The notes under the pieces: model-generated
What the model was told of the DNA's origin: nothing
The model's database searches: none
The model's input: only the letters and a program-made list of their open reading frames with translations
In this document: positions 5,801 through 11,560 of the stretch, piece by piece
How positions within the stretch are numbered: position 1 is the stretch's first letter
Layout of the letters: each line of letters starts with the position of its first letter
Translations under genes and position numbers: made by a program
Assembly: GCA_004357365.1 (NCBI GenBank)
Contig: SMVT01000094.1
Coordinates: 1 to 16,724, forward strand
Source of the DNA: Nitrospina sp.
Lineage (GTDB): Bacteria > Nitrospinota > Nitrospinia > Nitrospinales > Nitrospinaceae
Length of the DNA stretch: 16,724 nt
Direction: 5' to 3'

Positions 5801-6522
5801 AACGCGAAATTTCCTCCGGGCGTGGCCCGGGGCCGTCACGCCCGCAACTGCTGTGGCAGTTGAAGTTGATCATGAAGTCAGCGATGCGGATAAAACATTT
5901 CACCTGCGATGGTCAACAGACGTTTCAGCAATTGTGGAACGTTCCCAACGTCACGTTAAAAATTCCCCCGGCCCCCTTTAAAAGAGAGGAGCGCAACCAC
6001 CCCTCACCCCAGCCCGTCACCCCGTGGGTGCTCCCCAGAGGGGGAGAGGGGGACAGGTTCAGTAGTATGCGGGTGCCGCAGTACAGTCGGCAGGAAAAAC
6101 TGTGGGCGGAGCTGGAGTGTCTGGACCTGACAGTGTCGGAGCATCTGCTGGCCCTGTACGGCGTGGAGGTTGCGGGCAGCGGGCTCACGGTGTCCGAAGC
6201 CGGATTGGGAACGCGTCGTACTTGGCCGCGTTCGGTGCTGCCCATCATCGCGGCGCGGGATCTGTCCCAACACGCCGGGCGGCTGGTGACGCTGGTCGGC
6301 TGGATGATCACCGCCAAGCGGACGCGCACGGTCAAGCGGGAGCTGATGAAGTTCATGACGCTGGAGGACCCGACGGCGTGTTTCGAGGTGACGCTGTTTC
6401 CGAAGATTTACCATCAGTTCGGCGTGCTCATCCACGACCGGGGGCCGTACATCGTGCGCGGCCGGGTGGAACGGGACGGAAAATGCTGTACCCTCACCGC
6501 TTTATGGTTAAGCCGTTTGTAG
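2893..6522 (+). CDS. dnaE: DNA polymerase III alpha subunit, DnaE family, with in-frame repeat insertions
   Basis: C-family DNA polymerase, cytoplasmic, either replicative or (more likely by its size after removing repeats) an accessory DnaE2-like enzyme. With the GTG at 2893 (protein starting VFIHLNCHSHYSFLAGAD) it has 1,209 residues. An in-frame GTG at 2845 would add 16 residues unlike the family; neither start has a good ribosome binding site. Order: PHP domain (about 1-270), palm with GRGSAANS and catalytic YPDIDIDF (Asp 427 and 429), third Asp at 581 in GLLKIDLLAQKG, fingers (KCMSKKRDWEAM, FAGYAFCKAHSASFA), helix-hairpin-helix (about 899-916), and C-terminal OB fold (about 1132-1207). 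PHP metal residues look eroded: TDTN for the usual TDHxN, and ATNRVFF for ATNDVHY. Five blocks of repeat DNA are inserted in frame, near residues 102-135, 183-216, 845-893, 950-982 and 1023-1056. Without them about 1,020 residues remain. The frame is unbroken, which argues against a pseudogene. Confidence 0.93.
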   Translation: MFIHLNCHSHYSFLAGADRIDALVAAARRMPGPALALTDTNGLYGAVPFQQAARTAGIRPIFGVEVDQPETADLMSPQRAVLLAKNLKGFGELCRIITDRHLECLQTQTADTESCNPHHRAQSKRSQAGSSVTLAEFSLGDRLRACSDDVIILSPDRHLLDTIARARGGGNLYAELTAHDHRWSASTRKRLIPNPATHIIGRNPNAHKRGPASRWRDWRLLAFAQKRGLPVVATNRVFFIRPKDWQVHRLLSAIRTNTTVHTLPPGAAASPDAWLKPPAEMARLFDDIPEAVHNTLRIAERCDVSLELGRTKLPPFDLPADETAASLLRRLSHEGMRRQYSGTARDAARVRLENELAVIHRLKLEPYFLIVWDIVREAAARGIPTVGRGSAANSLVCRTLNITEVDPLRYNLYFERFLSLERSDYPDIDIDFPWNRRDEMLDYVFDTYGHEHVALISTHVHFRSRSLIREVGKALGVPVPEIDAFTRTLPHFSSLAELETVRETVPECRHLPTEDEPYRTILELSRRIEGFPRHLSIHCGGIVISPLPITDFIPLQKTPKGFAVTQYDMYPVEDMGLLKIDLLAQKGLAVLSDTVKDVQANYGVTIDFNCMDPVTDPKTRALVKAGRTIGCFYIESPGMRNLLQKLGVETFEMLTAASSIIRPGVSDSGMMKAFIDRHNGREAVRYLHPKLEPILNETFGVMIYQEDVIKVAHAIAGMSLGEAEGLRKCMSKKRDWEAMENYRERFVTGALANGVTPDIAQELWRQMEGFAGYAFCKAHSASFARVSYQTAWLKAHYPAEFMAAVLSNQGGFYDTCAYVEEARRLGLTLLPPDINESEYRFIASTTPPSPHPSPLGGEGSREESPQPPLQGGAPLSCNSHRQAQPNISSRRSRVRVGLMQVKHLSRNTIDSILEQRKNRPYASLEDFLSRVDIGESEAESLIRCGAMDTVECLHTQRADLPSGNSNHRAQREISSGRGPGPSRPQLLWQLKLIMKSAMRIKHFTCDGQQTFQQLWNVPNVTLKIPPAPFKREERNHPSPQPVTPWVLPRGGEGDRFSSMRVPQYSRQEKLWAELECLDLTVSEHLLALYGVEVAGSGLTVSEAGLGTRRTWPRSVLPIIAARDLSQHAGRLVTLVGWMITAKRTRTVKRELMKFMTLEDPTACFEVTLFPKIYHQFGVLIHDRGPYIVRGRVERDGKCCTLTALWLSRL
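3197..3296 (+). repeat. Intragenic repeat copy A (100 bp) inside dnaE
   Basis: Matches copy B (3439-3538) at 96 of 100 positions, with 68 identical bases in a row (3229-3296 against 3471-3538). It begins with a small hairpin (GGAG-TGT-CTCC) and ends with a 7-bp inverted repeat (CCAGCGT-C-ACGCTGG, 3281-3295). It starts at codon position 2 and is read as ...CLQTQTADTESCNPHHRAQ..., dropped into the PHP domain between family-like segments IITDRHLE and FSLGDRL. Confidence 0.9.
3439..3538 (+). repeat. Intragenic repeat copy B (100 bp) inside dnaE
   Basis: Same element as copy A, with four substitutions, in the same orientation 242 bp downstream. It starts at codon position 1, so it is translated in a different frame from copy A (WSASTRKRLIPNPATHIIGR...), yet contains no stop. 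It separates NLYAELTAHDH from DWRLLAFAQKRGLPVVATN, still in the PHP domain. Both terminal hairpins are kept (GGAG-TGC-CTCC and CCAGCGT-C-ACGCTGG). Confidence 0.9.
5430..5516 (+). repeat. GC-rich double palindrome inside dnaE
   Basis: Two adjacent inverted repeats. CCCCTCTCCCC-TTG-GGGGAGAGGGG (5445-5469) has perfect 11-bp arms. CCCCCTT-TAC-AAGGGGG (5491-5507) has perfect 7-bp arms and a further AGCCCCC/GGGGGCT pairing option. Sequences of this look are typical of intergenic repeats in many bacteria. Here they are translated as a Pro/Gly-rich stretch (STTPPSPHPSPLGGEGSREE...) after the polymerase segment NESEYRF and directly precede repeat copy C. Confidence 0.85.
5517..5572 (+). repeat. Intragenic repeat copy C (partial, diverged) inside dnaE
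   Basis: Its first half (ATCCTGCAACTCACATC..., then GCGCAACCCAA) aligns with the middle of copies A and B. Its second half (ATTTCCTCCAGGCGTAGCCGG) aligns with copy D instead. The 5' part with the GGAG/CTCC hairpin is missing, replaced by the GC-rich double palindrome. It is read in the same frame as copies A and D (SCNSHRQAQPNISS). The polymerase core resumes at VRVGLMQVKHLS. Confidence 0.75.
5741..5840 (+). repeat. Intragenic repeat copy D (diverged, full length) inside dnaE
   Basis: Begins TGGAGTGCCTCCACACGCAA, identical to copy B apart from later changes, and shares the central CAACTC..ATCACCGGGCGCAA section. Its 3' half matches copy C rather than A and B, so the element seems modular. 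It is read in the frame of copy A (VECLHTQRADLPSGNSNHRAQ...). It separates CGAMDTV from RPQLLWQLKL, two pieces that are adjacent in DnaE relatives as I recall them. Confidence 0.85.
5845..5862. repeat. Short perfect hairpin after repeat D
   Basis: CAACTGC-TGTG-GCAGTTG has perfect 7-bp arms and a 4-nt loop. It lies in sequence that reads as polymerase core (QLLWQLKL), so it may be chance or a remnant of the insertion edge. Confidence 0.45.
5961..6052 (+). repeat. Second GC-rich palindromic block inside dnaE
   Basis: AATTCCCCCGGCCCCCTTTA resembles the AATCCCCCCAGCCCCCTTTA part of the block at 5480-5499. The next part (CCCCTCACCCCAGCCC... GGGGGAGAGGGG) resembles the block at 5430-5469, but the two modules occur in the opposite order. 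Inner inverted repeats are CACCC-CGT-GGGTG (6018-6030) and CTCCCC-AGAG-GGGGAG (6031-6046). It is translated in frame as a Pro/Arg/Gly-rich stretch of about 34 residues before MRVPQYSRQEKLWAELE. Confidence 0.8.
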
Positions 6523-6549
6523 GGGTGGCAGTCCAAAGGGAAACCTTAT

Positions 6550-7578
6550 ATGATAGGGGAATCAGAGGTCATCCCCATTTTAAAAACGACTATGAGTGCA
6601 GCGGCCCCCACATTTCAAATCAACTCCGAGGATTTCGAGCCGGCATATATGAAGCTGTTCCGGACGGGGGAGCTGTACCGCCGGTCGCGGGAGGGTCTTA
6701 AGCACCTGAAGAGTTGCAAGGTGTGCCCGCGCGACTGCGAGGTGGACCGCCTCAACGACGAATGGGCCTTGTGCAAGACCGGACGCTATGCCTGGGTGTC
6801 GAGCCACTTCCCGCATTTCGGCGAGGAGGACTGCCTGCGCGGCTGGAACGGGAGCGGCACTATCTTTTTCTCGATGTGTAATTTGAAGTGCGTGTTTTGC
6901 CAGAATTACGATATCAGCCAGCACCGCGATGGAGTGGAGGCGCGACCGGAGACGCTGGCGCAGATGATGCTCGAGTTGCAGGAGCGGGGCTGTCATAACA
7001 TCAATTTCGTGACGCCGGAACATGTGGTGCCGCAGATACTGGAGGCTTTGCCCCTCGCGGTGCAGATGGGTCTCAGACTGCCGCTGGTGTACAACACCGG
7101 TGCGTACGATTCGCTGGAGAGCCTCCGGTTGATGGACGGCGTGGTGGACATCTACATGCCGGATTTCAAGTACTGGGACGAGGGGTTGTCGGCAGAATAT
7201 CTGAAGGCTAAAAAATATCCGCAGGCGGCGCGGGCGGTTATCCGAGAAATGCAGCAGCAGGTGGGCGATCTGGTATTCGACGAAAACGGTCTGGCGAAAC
7301 GCGGCGTGCTGGTGCGTCATCTGGTGATGCCGGACAATGCGGAGGATTCGCGCCGCATCATGCGGTTTCTGGCGCAGGAGGTATCGCCGCATACGTATAT
7401 CAACATCATGGACCAGTACCGCCCGGCGGGGAAGGTGACGCCGAATCGTTACCATGGAATCAACCGGCGGACCACGGAAACCGAACAGCAGGAGACGGTC
7501 CGCGCGGCCCGGGAGGAAGGACTCTACCGGTTCGACACGCGCAACCCGACGGCGCATCGGGCGTTGGTTCGGCCTTGA
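6550..7578 (+). CDS. Radical SAM protein, PflX-type (pyruvate formate-lyase activase-like)
   Basis: A 342-residue radical SAM enzyme that would bind a [4Fe-4S] cluster through CNLKCVFCQN (Cys 110, 114, 117) and cleave S-adenosylmethionine. An N-terminal cysteine set (CKVCPRDC at 56-63, Cys 75) and the segments GEEDCLRGWNGSGTIFFS, NFVTPEHVVPQIL and YMPDFKYW are characteristic of the PflX/COG1313 group. Its members are usually annotated as putative pyruvate formate-lyase activating enzymes without a proven substrate. I chose the ATG at 6550 (AAAGGG 9 nt upstream); an ATG at 6592 is also possible and would remove 14 residues. The gene starts 27 nt after the dnaE stop, so the two are probably co-transcribed, though no functional link is evident. 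The specific substrate cannot be deduced. No glycyl radical enzyme is present nearby. Confidence 0.88.
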   Translation: MIGESEVIPILKTTMSAAAPTFQINSEDFEPAYMKLFRTGELYRRSREGLKHLKSCKVCPRDCEVDRLNDEWALCKTGRYAWVSSHFPHFGEEDCLRGWNGSGTIFFSMCNLKCVFCQNYDISQHRDGVEARPETLAQMMLELQERGCHNINFVTPEHVVPQILEALPLAVQMGLRLPLVYNTGAYDSLESLRLMDGVVDIYMPDFKYWDEGLSAEYLKAKKYPQAARAVIREMQQQVGDLVFDENGLAKRGVLVRHLVMPDNAEDSRRIMRFLAQEVSPHTYINIMDQYRPAGKVTPNRYHGINRRTTETEQQETVRAAREEGLYRFDTRNPTAHRALVRP

Positions 7579-7618
7579 GACCGGCAGACGTTGTTACCGG
7601 TCCGATTGATCCTGCCGG
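7579..7618 (+). terminator. Possible hairpin terminator after radical SAM gene
   Basis: Immediately after the stop codon, GACCGG (7579-7584) can pair with CCGGTC (7597-7602), or alternatively CCGGCAG (7581-7587) with CTGCCGG (7612-7618). Only TTTC follows, so the U-tract is poor. It may pause or end the dnaE transcript, but evidence is weak. Confidence 0.35.
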
Positions 7619-7684
7619 CCTTTCAAAAATCCACCCAGCGTGCATCGAAAGCTTCCCGCGCATCCAAAAAAACCCTTAAACTGC

Positions 7685-7713
7685 TTGCCTTCAGCGGCAG
7701 AGACAACTAGCAT
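7685..7713 (+). promoter_or_regulatory. Possible promoter for the YkgJ-type gene
   Basis: TTGCCT (7685-7690, 4 of 6), a 17-nt spacer and TAGCAT (7708-7713, 4 of 6), about 60 nt before the ATG at 7774. The rest of the 195-nt gap (7579-7773) shows no other gene I can support. Confidence 0.35.
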
Positions 7714-7773
7714 GAAGGAGTTTGCAACGATCTGGAAAACTTACCGCTGACCTCCTCAAGGACAGGAACATTT

Positions 7774-8217
7774 ATGAGCAAGAAAAAAATCAAAAATCCC
7801 TGGGATCAATGTAAAAATTGCCTGCCGGCGAAATGTTGCACCTATTTTTCCGTTGAAATAGACGCACCCGAAACCCGCAAGGATCACGAAGCCATGTTGT
7901 GGCAGATCGCGCACAAGGGCGTCTCCATTTATATTTACCGGAAGGCCTGGTACCTCATGGTGGATACGGTGTGCGGATTTCTCACTCCGGAAAACAAATG
8001 CGCCATCTATGAAACCCGACCCTATATTTGCCGGGAACACAGCATCGAAACCTGCGAATACACCGGAGACGACTACGGGTTTACGGAGCATTTCAAATCG
8101 TACGATGATCTGATGGCGTGGATCAGGGAGAACACCAATTTCCGATTCAAGGTCCAGCCCAACCGGGACGTGCCCGCTAAGAGCACAGTCCGTCCTCTCC
8201 AGGCGGCCACAGCCTGA
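7774..8217 (+). CDS. YkgJ family cysteine-cluster protein
   Basis: A 147-residue protein with the pattern of the YkgJ/CxxCxxxxCC family, thought to chelate Zn or an Fe-S cluster. Visible ligands are Cys 13 and 16 (CKNC), Cys 21-22 (KCC), Cys 67 (VCGFL), Cys 76 (KCAIYETRPYIC), Cys 86 and Cys 94. The signature CAIYxxRPxxCR is clear. No signal peptide or membrane segment is seen, so it is probably cytoplasmic. The function of these proteins is mostly unproven. The ATG at 7774 has a good AGGACAGGAA ribosome binding site. It is convergent with rplQ across a terminator and may be transcribed on its own. Family assignment is secure, function unknown. Confidence 0.85.
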   Translation: MSKKKIKNPWDQCKNCLPAKCCTYFSVEIDAPETRKDHEAMLWQIAHKGVSIYIYRKAWYLMVDTVCGFLTPENKCAIYETRPYICREHSIETCEYTGDDYGFTEHFKSYDDLMAWIRENTNFRFKVQPNRDVPAKSTVRPLQAATA

Positions 8218-8264
8218 GACCCATCTTACTCAGGCCGACAAAACCAACGGTCTCCTCTTCCCAA

Positions 8265-8305
8265 CAAAAAACCCCAGCCGAGAGGATAGGTTCTCAGTTG
8301 GGGTT
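8265..8305 (-). terminator. Factor-independent terminator of the ribosomal protein operon
   Basis: In the minus-strand RNA, AACCCCA pairs with UGGGGUU (8305-8299 with 8276-8270), extended inward by a wobble pair, and is followed by UUUUUUG (8271-8265). It lies about 20 nt after the rplQ stop and closes the operon. The U-tract is on the minus-strand side only, so termination of the plus-strand gene is less certain. Confidence 0.8.
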
Positions 8306-8323
8306 GATGAACAATACGGTTTA

Positions 8324-8941
8324 TTATTTTTTGTCGCCGGACTTTTTATTTTTCGGTGCGGCCTTTTTGGCGGCCGCTTTTTTGGTGTCGGCGGCTTTTT
8401 TGGTGTCCGTTTTTTTCTTGTCTTCTTTTTTGGCTTCGACCGGTTTCTTTTTGATTTCGGTTTTCTTGGCCGCTTGCTTGTCTTTCTCCGGTTTGGCTTC
8501 TGCTTTTTTATCGGCTTTTTTGGCGGTGTCCTTTTTGGGAGCGGCTTTTTTCCCGGCCTTCTCCTTGGGCGCCGGCGCTTCGCCTTCCCGGTCTACCAGC
8601 TCGATGAACGCCATGGGAGCGTCATCCCCCAGCCGGTTGCCGATTTTGATGATGCGCGTGTAGCCGCCGTTGCGCTGGGCGTACCGCTCGGACAGCGGGC
8701 CGAACAATTTGAGAAACGCGTCCTTTTCGATGACCACTTTGCGAGCCAGACGTTTGGCATGCAGGGTTCCCTTTTTTCCGAGGGTGATCGTTTTTTCCAC
8801 GTGGCTCCGCAACTCCTTGGCTTTAGCGAGGGTGGTGCGGATCCGTTCCCGTCGGATCAGGGCGGTAACCATGTTCCGGAATAGCGCTTTGCGATGAGCC
8901 GAGGTCCGACCCAGTTTTCGGCCTGATTTCAAATGTCGCAT
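8324..8941 (-). CDS. rplQ: 50S ribosomal protein L17 with long Lys/Ala-rich tail
   Basis: Large-subunit protein near the exit tunnel. Residues 1-119 are ordinary L17 (MRHLKSGRKLGRTSAHRKALFRNM, then LRSHVEKTITLGKKGTLHAKRLARK, ending MAFIELVDRE). Residues 120-205 form a low-complexity extension of Lys, Ala, Asp, Glu and Pro (repeated KKA, DTKKA and AKKAAPK units) and are probably disordered. E. coli L17 has 127 residues, so the tail adds about 80. It resembles the basic tails of histone-like proteins; its role is unknown. The ATG at 8941 has an AGGG site about 8 nt upstream. The last gene of the operon, 34 nt after rpoA, followed by the terminator. Confidence 0.97.
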   Translation of the reverse strand: MRHLKSGRKLGRTSAHRKALFRNMVTALIRRERIRTTLAKAKELRSHVEKTITLGKKGTLHAKRLARKVVIEKDAFLKLFGPLSERYAQRNGGYTRIIKIGNRLGDDAPMAFIELVDREGEAPAPKEKAGKKAAPKKDTAKKADKKAEAKPEKDKQAAKKTEIKKKPVEAKKEDKKKTDTKKAADTKKAAAKKAAPKNKKSGDKK

Positions 8942-8975
8942 GAGTTTTCCCTGCTATCCTTCCAGATTCGATGCG

Positions 8976-10010
8976 CTAGCCGTTGAGATCGGCGGTATCA
9001 GTTTCCATTTCTTTTTTCTTGCGTGCGGTGGCGATCTGTTTGAGATCGTCCTCTTCGAGCTTCATTCCCAAGTGCAATCCCATTTCCTCAAGAATCTCTT
9101 TGATCTCGTTCAGGGACTTGCGTCCGAAATTCCGGGTTTTCAGCATTTCGCCGTCGCCTTTCTGCACGAGCTCGGAAATGGTCTGGATATTGGCGTTCTT
9201 GAGGCAGTTGTAGGAACGCACCGACAGTTCCAGCTCTTCCACACTTTTAGCCAGGTTGGTGATCATTTTGAGTTTCTTCTCGTCCACTTGTGGCTGGACC
9301 TGCTCGGGCTCTTCATCAAAGTTGATGAAAATCTGCATATGATCCTTGACGATTTTTGCGGCATGGGCCACGGCGTCTTCCGGAGAGATACTGCCGTCGG
9401 TCCACAATTCCATGACCAACGCGTCGAAGTCGGAGGATTGTCCGACGCGGGTTTTCTCGACCGTGTAGTTCACTTTTTCGATGGGCGAGAACAGCGCGTC
9501 GACGGGAATCATCTGCACCGATTCGGCAGTCAGATCATGCCGGTCTGCGGGAACATAGCCCCGGCCTCTTTTAACGATCACTTCCAGATCCAGCGCGCCG
9601 GTTTTATCGAGGGCCGCAATCAGGTGATCCGGATTGAGAATTTCGATATCGGGATCACTTTCAAAATCGCTGGCGACGACCTGGCCGGTGCCGCTTTTCT
9701 TCAGATACATTCTCTTTTGGTCGGCCTGGCCGCTCATTTTGAGCTTCAATTGCTTGAGATTGAGAATGATCTCGCTGATATCCTCCATCACGCCGGGGAG
9801 GGAAGAGAACTCGTGATAAATTCCCTCGAATTTCGCTCCGATAATGGAAGCGCCCTGAAGGGAGGAAAGCAGCATACGCCGGAGCGAGTTCCCGACGGTC
9901 ACTCCATATCCCCGCTCGAAAGGTCCCGCCCGGAATTTAGCGTAATGATCGGTTTTGGTTTTTTTATCAAAATCGAGTCGTTTGGGTTTAACGATGCCTT
10001 GCATCACCAT
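8976..10010 (-). CDS. rpoA: RNA polymerase alpha subunit
   Basis: Assembles the RNA polymerase core (N-terminal domain dimer) and contacts UP elements and activators (C-terminal domain). It has 344 residues, against 329 in E. coli. The N-terminal domain contains FERGYGVTVGNSLRRMLLSSLQGASI and the LPGVMEDISEIILNLK dimer region. A linker near 232-250 is followed by the C-terminal domain, with ELELSVRSYNCLKNANIQTI (Arg265 in the position of the DNA-contacting Arg265 of E. coli) and RNFGRKSLNEIKEILEEMGL. A charged tail of about 25 residues follows. The start at 10010 (MVMQGI) fits GGAGG 9 nt upstream better than the second ATG. It lies 81 nt after rpsD. Confidence 0.98.
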   Translation of the reverse strand: MVMQGIVKPKRLDFDKKTKTDHYAKFRAGPFERGYGVTVGNSLRRMLLSSLQGASIIGAKFEGIYHEFSSLPGVMEDISEIILNLKQLKLKMSGQADQKRMYLKKSGTGQVVASDFESDPDIEILNPDHLIAALDKTGALDLEVIVKRGRGYVPADRHDLTAESVQMIPVDALFSPIEKVNYTVEKTRVGQSSDFDALVMELWTDGSISPEDAVAHAAKIVKDHMQIFINFDEEPEQVQPQVDEKKLKMITNLAKSVEELELSVRSYNCLKNANIQTISELVQKGDGEMLKTRNFGRKSLNEIKEILEEMGLHLGMKLEEDDLKQIATARKKKEMETDTADLNG

Positions 10011-10091
10011 GAAATCAATCCTCCGATTGAGTCTTTGTTGGCACTCAGAAGATGTGCCGAATGATTATTTAATGCCGTCTGTGGGGGACAA

Positions 10092-10718
10092 TTAACGCGA
10101 ATAGAGTTCGACAATCAATTGTTCTTGAACAGGCAAGGTGATATCCTCCCGGTTTGCGGGGGATTGCACCACTCCTTCCTTTTTATCGGCATCGAACGTC
10201 AGCCAGGAAGGGAGGGTTTTGCCTTTGATGTTTTCTAAAGCAGTTTTGATCGGAAATTTTGCCACCTTGCTTGAAACGGGCGCGATCACGTCTCCTTGTT
10301 TCACAATATAGGAGGGCACATTCACTTTTCTTCCATTGATCGTAAAGAACCGATGGCGAACCAGTTGTCGGGCGGCGCTTCTGGAGCCAGCCAAACCCAT
10401 TCGATAAATGACGTTATCAAACCTCATTTCCAACAATTGAAGGAGGTTTTCCCCGGTGACCCCCTTCTTCCGGTCCGCCATTTTAAAATATTTTCTAAAC
10501 TGTTTTTCCAGGACTCCGTAAATGCGGCGCACTTTCTGTTTTTCCCTCAGCTGAACGCCGTATTCGGAAAACTTGGTGCGGCCCTGACCGTGCTGGCCGG
10601 GAGCGTACGCTCTTTTATCGATGGCGCACTTGGGCGTTTCACACCGGCTCGCCTTCAAAAACAGTTTTTCGCCTTCTCTCCGGCAAAGCCGGCATACTGA
10701 ATCGGTATATCTTGCCAA
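10092..10718 (-). CDS. rpsD: 30S ribosomal protein S4
   Basis: Primary 16S rRNA-binding protein that nucleates assembly of the small-subunit body; in E. coli it also represses its own operon. The 208 residues include CRLCRREGEKLFLKASRC, with cysteine pairs of the zinc-binding S4 type (Cys 9, 12, 26, 31), and the S4 RNA-binding domain MRFDNVIYRMGLAGSRSAARQLVRHRFFTINGRKVNVPSYIVKQGD. The start codon is TTG at 10718 (TTG GCA AGA), supported by an AAGGAG site 8 nt upstream and by family alignment (MARYTD). It lies 28 nt after rpsK. Confidence 0.97.
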   Translation of the reverse strand: MARYTDSVCRLCRREGEKLFLKASRCETPKCAIDKRAYAPGQHGQGRTKFSEYGVQLREKQKVRRIYGVLEKQFRKYFKMADRKKGVTGENLLQLLEMRFDNVIYRMGLAGSRSAARQLVRHRFFTINGRKVNVPSYIVKQGDVIAPVSSKVAKFPIKTALENIKGKTLPSWLTFDADKKEGVVQSPANREDITLPVQEQLIVELYSR

Positions 10719-10746
10719 ACCTGATACTCCTTTTTATTTAAAAAAA

Positions 10747-11136
10747 TTACACGCGTCTGCGCTTGCGCGGGCGGCAACCGTTATGCGGAATGGGGGTTTT
10801 GTCGCGAATGACGGAAATCTCCATTCCCGCCGCCTGCAATGACCGAATGGCCGACTCCCTGCCGGCCCCCGGTCCTTTGACATGAACTTCCAGTTTTCTC
10901 ATTCCCATATCCCGGGCCTTGATGGCGGCTTTCTCAGCGGCGACCTGGGCCGCGAAGGGTGTGCTTTTGCGCGATCCCTTGAAGCCCTGTGCTCCGGCAC
11001 TGGACCAGGACACAACGTTCCCCGAAAGATCGCTGATGGTCACGATGGTATTGTTGAACGTGGCCCGGATATGTGCGATGCCGCTTTCGGGAGCTGTCTT
11101 GCTTTTCTTTTTTCCGGTTTTGGATTTCTTTTCCAT
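10747..11136 (-). CDS. rpsK: 30S ribosomal protein S11
   Basis: Small-subunit platform protein. The 129 residues have a Lys-rich N-terminus (MEKKSKTGKKKSKT) and then the standard S11 body: GIAHIRATFNNTIVTISDLSGN, SWSSAGAQGFKGSRKSTPFAAQ, VHVKGPGAGRESAIRSLQAAG, and the C-terminal TPIPHNGCRPRKRRRV. Its ATG at 11136 has AAGGAA a few bases upstream. It lies 15 nt after rpsM. Confidence 0.98.
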   Translation of the reverse strand: MEKKSKTGKKKSKTAPESGIAHIRATFNNTIVTISDLSGNVVSWSSAGAQGFKGSRKSTPFAAQVAAEKAAIKARDMGMRKLEVHVKGPGAGRESAIRSLQAAGMEISVIRDKTPIPHNGCRPRKRRRV

Positions 11137-11151
11137 GGATTCCTTCTTTAC

Positions 11152-11529
11152 TTATTTTTTGGATTTGGACTTGGCGCCCCCCACCTTGCGCGGTCCCTTA
11201 CGGGTGCGGGCGTTGGTGTGGGTGCGCTGACCCCGGACCGGCAGGCCTCTGCGGTGGCGCAGGCCCCGGTAAGAGCCGATGTCCATCAACCGTTTCATAT
11301 TCATATTGACAGCGCGGCGCATATCCCCTTCCACTTCATATTCCTTTTCGATAATGGAGCGGACTTTGGCGACCTGTTCTTCGGTCATATCCTTGATTCG
11401 CACTTCCGGGGGAATTTCCGCTTTTTCCAGAATTTTCGCGGATGTGGTAGCTCCGACGCCGTAAATATACGTCAAGGCGACTAACGCTCTTTTATCCCGC
11501 GGAATGTCTACGCCTGCAATACGTGCCAC
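11152..11529 (-). CDS. rpsM: 30S ribosomal protein S13
   Basis: Small-subunit head protein that bridges to the large subunit and touches tRNA. The 125 residues begin ARIAGVDIPRDKRALVALTYIYGVG and end with the basic, tRNA-contacting GLRHRRGLPVRGQRTHTNARTRKGPRK plus a short Lys-rich tail. The start codon is GTG at 11529, with AAAGGAA 6 nt upstream; no ATG is near. It lies 31 nt after rpmJ. Confidence 0.98.
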   Translation of the reverse strand: MARIAGVDIPRDKRALVALTYIYGVGATTSAKILEKAEIPPEVRIKDMTEEQVAKVRSIIEKEYEVEGDMRRAVNMNMKRLMDIGSYRGLRHRRGLPVRGQRTHTNARTRKGPRKVGGAKSKSKK

Positions 11530-11560
11530 GCTATTTCCTTTCTACACCTGGGGGTAATTG

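Noticed and set aside
3197..5840. CRISPR array or inteins as an explanation of the repeats in dnaE
   Set aside because: Copies are few, 100 bp long and irregularly spaced, with no short spacer pattern; insertions are too small for inteins and lack splicing motifs.
2893..6522. dnaE as a pseudogene because of its insertions
   Set aside because: The frame is intact, catalytic aspartates and all core domains remain, and every insertion preserves the frame.
7712..7750. 12-codon open frame (MKEFATIWKTYR) between the radical SAM and YkgJ-type genes
   Set aside because: Very short, overlaps the predicted -10 box, and has no homology or conservation I can assess.
8940..10064. Long plus-strand open frame (374 codons) opposite rpoA
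   Set aside because: Antisense shadow of rpoA; no ribosome binding site or recognisable domain.
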